Part shown: positions 57,951 to 64,000 of the stretch, piece after piece
Layout: every line of letters begins with the position of its first letter
Position numbering within the stretch: position 1 is the first letter of the stretch
The notes under the pieces: generated by a model
What the model was told of the DNA's origin: nothing
The model's input: the letters and a program-made list of their open reading frames with translations, nothing else
Database searches by the model: none
Assembly (NCBI GenBank): GCA_943704525.1
Contig: CALSCQ010002614.1
Span: 25,684-89,683 of the forward strand
Direction: 5' to 3'
Source of the DNA: Pigoraptor vietnamica
Lineage: Eukaryota; Opisthokonta; Filasterea
Length of the DNA stretch: 64,000 nt
Position numbers and translations under genes: made by a program

Positions 57951-58970
57951 CTAGTGGTGGCCGGCCTTCCTCATGGCCGCAAGCACCGTCGTGAGCTCCT
58001 CGCGCTTGGCCTTGCCGCGGCGGTGCGTGCCGAGCTGTGCGCACACATGAAAGATGGTGGGAGGCATTGGTCACCATGCTCTGAAGAGAGACCATGCAAC
58101 CCAGCTCGCACAGAACGAGGCGAAAAGACGGCCATCACCCCACAAGAAAGATGCACTCTCGCGTTGTAACAATGAAGTCCTCTGACACCACAGAGAGAGA
58201 GAGTGCAATTTGACCACAATTGAAAGCAGAGAAATTCGACATTACGACGAGCAGACCTCCGACAAAAATGCCCCACACGCCATCAACATCGAAGCACACA
58301 ACACACAGACGCAATGGGGCGCGCATTCCCACGGCGTCACGTGTTCCCACAATAACACAAGCGCGTGCACACACACTCACACACACACACTACACGCACA
58401 TAACCATAGCAACGCGCGCAGTTGCAACGCGGGGTCGACACGCACCCGCTTCTTGGAAAGCTTGAGGGCGCGCTTGTCCTTGCCGACCTTGAGCAACTCC
58501 ATAATGCGGCGCTCGTAGGGGGCAAAGCCAGTCACCTCGCGGATGAGATCGCGCACGAACTTGACGCGCTTGTTGAGGTGCTGCAAAGGCGCAAGACAAA
58601 GAGTGTGAGTGTGAGTGCGAGTGTGCGATGACATGCGTGGTATCACGATGTGTGTCACTACACGGGCGATCAAAGGCACATGCTTGGAAGTGCTCTGGTT
58701 CGAACGACGCGATGGGCGCATCCCGCGTGCGACACACAAAAGCCCTTGTCCTATAACACAACCAAGTCACGAAGCACATCAAAATCCCACGACAAATCGC
58801 CACAACTAAGTCTCCTCAGATAAACGCCACGAGTGCGCGCATGCATGCGAGGTGTGCGTGGAACGAGTGCTTACGCCCTTGCGGTTGCTCGGGCGCGGCT
58901 TCTGCTCGCGCTTCGTGACGGTGTGGCCCTTCTTGAGGCCAACCGAGATACCGCCCTCGATGGGAGCCAT
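57951..58970 (-). CDS. RPL36: Ribosomal protein eL36
   Basis: Three exons (58970-58875, 58580-58446, 58034-57951) are exactly in frame and give 104 residues; the animal protein has 105. Sequence landmarks: [60 protein letters not shown] and a C-terminal [14 protein letters not shown] component of the large (60S) subunit. Intron 1 (58581-58874) and intron 2 (58035-58445) carry CA-rich plus-strand sequence, that is TG-rich sense sequence. A further non-coding 5' exon upstream of 58970 is possible. Confidence 0.97.
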
Positions 58971-59441
58971 TTCAAAGTGCCCGGTGGTCTTCCGAAAGGG
59001 ACAGGAGAAAGAGAGAGAGGACGATGCCTGGCGATGGGACGCCTTTTCATGGGACGATGGATGGAGAGAGAGAGAGACCGAGGGAGAGTAAGGAGCGATT
59101 GGTTGCATGCAGCCTTGCTCGACAGATTGGCTCATACGGGGTGTCAGAGACAAATAGCCTTATTTGTATAAAAAAATCCGTAGTATACATATAAAGAACA
59201 TAGGAAATTATTTACTTTATAAGGTTATTGATCAATTAAATACACATATATGGATATAGTGAACAATTTTATACAAATGTGGATTTGTGGCTAAATATGG
59301 GGTTCGGATGGTTGAGCGGAGGCATTTCTGCGGCACAGCTGTCGGAAGTGGAGCCCACTCACTTCACACCGTTCCTTCATCAGTCGACATCGCGGGCCCT
59401 TAGCGAAACGCGTGCGCGAGGGTGTGTGTGCGCTGTGCATC
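58971..59441. other. Divergent intergenic region with AT-rich island (eL36 / ACOX3)
   Basis: About 470 bases between divergent start codons. Positions about 59155-59290 form an AT-rich island (TATAC, ATTTACTTT, ATCAATTAAATACAC) in an otherwise GC-rich locus, comparable to the island at 41984-42175, also in a divergent spacer. A GA-rich run lies at 59008-59090. Confidence 0.6.
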
Positions 59442-62400
59442 ATGGACGATCTTCGCGTCCCGCGCGCGGCCTCGCGGAGGCTCGCAGCAGTGAAGGTATG
59501 CGTGCCTTCAGTTTGAAGGGTTGATTGCGGGCTGTCACTCACGATTTATATTTCACCGACAGCGGCACCTCGAGCCGAACTTGGGACTCCATGGAGTGGC
59601 CGCAAACGAAGTTGCTGGTGTTGCGGTTGGTGTGGTGCTCACGTACCCTCCTCGTGCACAGTGCAGTGCGTCATGTCCTGACGATTTGCCGTCGTGGTAC
59701 ATTGCAGGCCGGCAAGAAGTTCGCGCGACCGCTGGGCCAGTACCGCGCGGAAGCGTCCTTTGATGCGGACGACGTGGGTTGGCTTCCCTTTTCTTTTTCT
59801 CCACGCACTCGCAATCGACTCGAGGCATCTGTAACGCGGCAATGTGCGTGTGATCCCAATTGCCCGTCGGTCACCCGGTAACGCCTTCGTGGCCCGTGTG
59901 CAGATGCGTCGCTTTTTGGATGGGCCGTACTACGACTTCAAGAAGCGCGTGTACGCTGCGCTTGGGAAGGATCCGCTCTTCAGGCAGCCTGTGATTGAGC
60001 TGGAACTCACCCGCGCCGAGCACAGGGAGCTCTGCTACAAGCAACTGAGGAGGCTCGTCGAGGTACGTGCGTGCATGGCGCATTTGTGTGCGTGACAGGC
60101 GGTGTCAGTTAATGTGCGAGAGAGAGCGTGCGTGCTTTTTTGTGGGTGCGTGTATACTTGTTTGTGCATACTGTTTCGGCGACCCGTGTTCTCAAATGCA
60201 CCTCAACCCTTTCACGCGCAGTACGGCTTTGTCACCGAGGACGACGCCAAGGCCGATCCCCTCAAGGGATTCGTCTTCAACGAAGTCATGGCGTCGTATG
60301 ACATGAGCATTACGCCCAAGTCGGGCCTTACGCTCGGCATGTTCGCGCGCGCCGTCGAAACGCTCGGAACGGAGCGCCACCTCAAGTACATTCCGCTCGT
60401 GCGCAACCTCCGCATCGTGGGGTGCTTTGCGCTGGTGCGTGTTTTGTGCGCGTGCGGATTCGCAAGTGCGTCTCTCTGTGTGTGGGCACGTGCATGTGGG
60501 TGATTATATTATTACTATGTATTGGCGTTACTGCGCTTGTGCGTGATTTCATGTATGCGTTGGTATGTGGCTGAATGCGGGTCTTCTATCCTCTCTTCAT
60601 AGACGGAACTGTCCCACGGCACGAATGTTCGCGGCATGACGACGACTGGTGAGTGCTTGCGATGTGCCTATATCTTCTACAACGGCGCCACACCAGCGCC
60701 CACATTTAGCCGCTCGTCCTCACTCCGTTGCGCTCCGCTCGCAGCGACGTACGATCGTACGACTCAGGAGTTCGTGTTGCACACGCCGGACTACCTCGCG
60801 ACAAAGTGGTGCGCAATGTATTACAGTCTCTGTGCCCGTCATAGTGCCTTGCATCTCATGCTGCGTCTTCGTACTCTTTTACGGGGCTTCCGTGTCACCT
60901 CCCCTATTAATATCTGTGTGTGCGTGTGTGTGGGGGGAGTGTGCGCGCGCATATATGTGTGCGCAATTTCGTTCGCCATCAATTTCTTTGTTGCCTCTTA
61001 CCTGTGCGGAATTGCGCAGGTGGGTCGGGCTCCTTGGTCAGACGGCGAACTATGCGATTGTGATGGCCAATCTCGTGCTCGACGACAACGACCTCGGCCT
61101 CCACCCGTTCCTCGTGCCAATCCGCGACATGGACGAGCACCGCCCCTTCCCGGGCGTCGTCGTCGGCGGTGAGTCCGCAGTCACTGGGCGCACGCGTGCG
61201 CTCGCTTGTAATCCAATTGCACCGTGCAAATATGTGCTACAGTGCTGTGAATGTGGTGGCGTGCTTTTGCGTGCGCGGAGTGCAAGTGTCCAGGAGAGGT
61301 GCGACGCGCTAAACACGCGTAATCGCCCACAGACATTGGCCGCAAGCTCGGCCAGAATGGCCTCGACAACGGCTTTGTCGCCTTCAACAAGTACCGCATT
61401 CCGCGCGAGAACTTGCTCAACAGGCTCGCCGATGTCACGCCCGACGGAAAGTACACGGGCGACTCGAATGCGGACCGTCGCTTTGCGGCAACCCTCTCGC
61501 CCCTCCTCGGTATGCACGGTGACGATGCACACGCACGCACGCACGACACATGACACACTTAGACAACTCCTGCGCACAGCATCGCCAGCCAATGAAGCAA
61601 TGGCCCGCTAACGCTCACCCTTGCATCCACCGCAGTGGGCCGCATTGGAATCATGGGGCTCGTGCTGGGCAATCTGCGCAGCGCCCTCACCATCTCGATA
61701 CGCTACTCTGCCGTGCGCCGCCAGTTTGGGGTCCCCGGGAGCGACGAAGAGATGCCCGTGCTCGAGTATCAGCTGCAGCAGCACCGCCTCATGCCGTTTC
61801 TCGCCGGTTGTTACGCCATCGAATTTTACTACAAGTGGCTCGCGCGTTTCAACTTCAGCCTCGACAAGGGTGCGTGTGTGAAAAATGTGCTCGCTCGCTC
61901 CACCGAGTCGCAGTCTTGTGTGACTTTAGTCAGGGGTTGTGCATTCCTATTGTGAACTCGCGAATGAGCGCACAGAACGGCTAGAATGGCTTGCAAGCGG
62001 CTCTCTCGCGCCTCAGTTGCGCATGCCTCCATTGAGCCACTTGTCCTTCACGATGTGTGTCATTGGTCCTTGCCCCATGTGTCACGTGGCATGTCACGTG
62101 TCTCATCCGCGGGCTCATTGCCCCTCACTGTGCCGCCAACAGCCCCGGATGACAAGGCCACGGCGGAAGTGCACGCGCTTGCGTCTGGCGGGAAGGCCGT
62201 TTCGTCGTGGATATCGCGCGATGCCATCCAGACGGTGCGTATGTGCGTGCATGCGTGTGAGTGTATGCGTGTGTGTCTCTATTTGTGCGTCATTGTTGTG
62301 CATGTGCGCAATGCCTGCAGGTGTGCGTGGCTGCGAGTGAGTGTGTGCATGTAAGCGTGAGTTGGCGTGCGAATGCGCATGTGCAGTTTAGTGACCAGGA

Positions 62401-63512
62401 CGCCGAATCAAAACAGAGCCGGGAGTGCTGCGGCGGCCACGGCTACAGCGCAGTGAACGGACTCGGGCGGTTGCGCGACGACAACGATCCCAACCTGACG
62501 TACGAGGGCGACAACAACGTTCTCATGCAACAGACGGCCAAATACATAATGGCGGCGCTCAAGAAGCACCACGAGGGTGCGTATGTGTGCGCCTGTCTGA
62601 TTTCGTGCGTGCGTGCCTGATGTTGCGCGGTTGTTGTCCGTACTCGGTTGAGTCGAGATCCAAACGAGACGATACTAACGTGCACGTATTTCCTTCACTC
62701 TTCGTTGCGACGCAATAGGCAAGCCGTGCACTTCGCCCCTCGGGACCCTCGCCTCGTTCGCGCCGCACCTGTCGACGCTGGATGCCGTGTGCGGGGCATC
62801 GCAGCCTTCGGACTTTGCCAAAGAGGATGTGTACCTTCCCGCTCTTCGTCAGCGCGTCGCGTGGCTCGTGTCCAAGGCCGGCGAGAAGCTGTCGGCGGAA
62901 GTGCTCTCCGGAAAGGACATGTTCACGGCGTGGAACGACAGCCAGGTGTTCGCGCTGCAGGCGGCCGCGCGCGCGTACATCGACCTCATCATGACGGAGC
63001 GCTTTCTTGACGGAATTCGAGGCTGCTCAAACGCGGTGGGTTGGGTGTCCGCCTGCGTCTGGACAGTTCTCTGTGCGGCCCTGGCTCCCAAGTGCCGCGT
63101 CTGTTGCACTACACGAACTGACACGATCTCTCTACTCCCACTAAACCCACTGCATCCATGCGCGCAGACACTCGTCCCCGCGCTCAGCAATCTCTGCGCC
63201 CTCTTTGCGCTGTGGCGCATCGAATCGGACCTCTTCGCCCTCCGCGACTGCGGCTACTTGTCCTCCGAGCAAGCGCAACACGTGCGCGACGCACTCCTCG
63301 CGCTGTGTCGCGCGGCCGCCAAGGACTCTGTGTGCCTCGTCGACGCCGTCGCGCCACCGGACAGCGTTCTGTTTTCTCCCATCGGCCGATCGGACGGACA
63401 GGCGTACCTGCACCTCTACCAGACTGTGCTTGCGACGCCGGGGGCTATGGAGCGCGCGCCGTGGTGGGCGCAGACGCGCGTGCCCGTCCAGCCACGCTCG
63501 CTGTCGTGGTGA
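59442..63512 (+). CDS. ACOX3: Acyl-CoA oxidase 3-like (peroxisomal ACOX3)
   Basis: About thirteen exons. The N-terminus [18 protein letters not shown] joins [20 protein letters not shown] by a GT-AG intron (59496-59708). Then [20 protein letters not shown], the FAD region [19 protein letters not shown] split by an intron, [39 protein letters not shown] and [40 protein letters not shown], and [18 protein letters not shown] with the catalytic Glu. These match ACOX3 (branched-chain acyl-CoA oxidase) better than ACOX1. It transfers electrons to oxygen in peroxisomal beta-oxidation. It ends QPRSLSW, so no SKL-type PTS1 is present, and no PTS2 is evident; import may use another route. Middle exon limits are approximate. 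Confidence 0.93.
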
Positions 63513-63823
63513 ATGAAGAGTAGAGCAGTGGGAAGTTCTCTCGTGCGATGCAGAGGCAATATGATTGATTGGATGACTGCGAACGGGCATAGGGTACGAG
63601 GCAGAGACACTTGGCGCGTGTTACATGCCCACTTGAATGAAGAGGACAAATACGATGCCATACGCACACTCGCGACGGGCAGTGTGCGCAACGGCTGGAT
63701 TGCCCATTCAACGTAAAATGCGTGGTTCGGTAGAACCCTTTTAACGGTAACCAGAGACAGAGCGAACACGGGCATGCTGCGTCCACTCATCGCACGCTTC
63801 GTTCATTTTTGTCTCACGGCGCG
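63513..63823. other. Intergenic region between convergent 3' ends
   Basis: About 310 bases between the ACOX3 stop and the stop of the partial gene at the window edge. One short plus-strand open frame (63513-63716) has no recognisable motif and is probably 3' untranslated sequence. Confidence 0.5.
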
Positions 63824-63927
63824 TCAGTAAGCGGACGCGCGCGCTGCGGTGGCCTGCACTGCGTACTCCTTCCACACCTTGGTGCGGAGGATTCGAATCG
63901 CCGAGCGAATAATGTCCGACTCGTGGT
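63824..63927 (-). CDS. Terminal exon of a gene continuing past the window
   Basis: An acceptor GGCGCAG on the minus strand (just right of 63927) opens an exon ending at TGA (63824-63826). It encodes HESDIIRSAIRILRTKVWKE then YAVQATAARASAY. The helix is amphipathic and basic; the family cannot be told from 34 residues. Rightward, the intron reaches the poly-C at the window end. Confidence 0.5.
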
Positions 63928-63991
63928 CTGCGCCCAGAACATATTGTGAGGAAACCAGAATGCAAACTCCACACGCACAACAACATCGCCT

Positions 63992-64000
63992 CCCCCCCCC
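63992..64000 (+). repeat. C homopolymer at the window edge
   Basis: The window ends in at least nine C. This is the third long C/G homopolymer in the window after 41091-41139 and the gap-containing 47461-47496, and its true length is unknown. Confidence 0.8.

Overview
The window is nuclear DNA from a GC-rich, intron-rich eukaryote, most likely unicellular. Genes are packed at roughly one per 2.7 kb on both strands. Nearly all are split by short GT-AG introns whose sense strand often starts GTGCGTGTG and ends GCAG. I see no operons, bacterial signals or rRNA. The gene set (Abraxas-like, SCFD2, UBTD, SYCP2-like, PRC1, ACOX3 and others) suggests a protist related to the animal/fungus/amoeba side of the tree, but I cannot name the species from sequence alone. 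All gene models below were built by matching reading frame across GT/AG sites; transcripts are not available.

Layout, left to right. 1-810: non-coding, with a 24-bp degenerate repeat array and a dense bZIP/E-box promoter cluster. 811-6715: membrane-anchored armadillo protein (+), Abraxas-like MPN protein (-), PRC1/Ase1 microtubule bundler (+). 6847-13983: AFG2-type AAA ATPase (-), NIPSNAP (+), type II membrane SDR-glycosyltransferase fusion (-). 14318-24272: C3HC zinc-finger NIPA/Rsm1 protein (+), SCFD2 (-), SRSF10-like splicing factor (-), unknown mitochondrial-type protein (-). 24636-34709: DDX24/Mak5 helicase (+), intronless Ldh2-type dehydrogenase (-), and a LOTUS / triple-PAM2 / SpoIIIAA-Ycf45 ATPase fusion (+). 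35457-43730: DHX15/Prp43 (+), UBTD (-), chalcone-isomerase-fold mitochondrial protein (+). 44011-49063: SYCP2-like meiotic axis protein (+). 49341-63512: exocyst Sec15 (-), CSN3 (+), viral-type cap 2'-O-methyltransferase with an RS tail (-), ribosomal protein eL36 (-), acyl-CoA oxidase 3 (+). 63824-63927: last exon of a gene that continues past the window.

The genes are mostly housekeeping and are not arranged as one pathway. RNA metabolism is over-represented (DDX24, DHX15, SRSF10-like, cap methyltransferase, LOTUS/PAM2 ATPase, eL36). The best candidates for something undescribed are the LOTUS-PAM2-SpoIIIAA fusion, the SYCP2-like gene in a probable protist, and the RS-tailed cap methyltransferase. 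Structural oddities include C homopolymers beside splice acceptors (one containing an N gap), two AT-rich islands in divergent promoters, sense-oriented TG microsatellites in introns, a GC-AG intron confirmed by frame, and a tRNA-like relic inside an intron.
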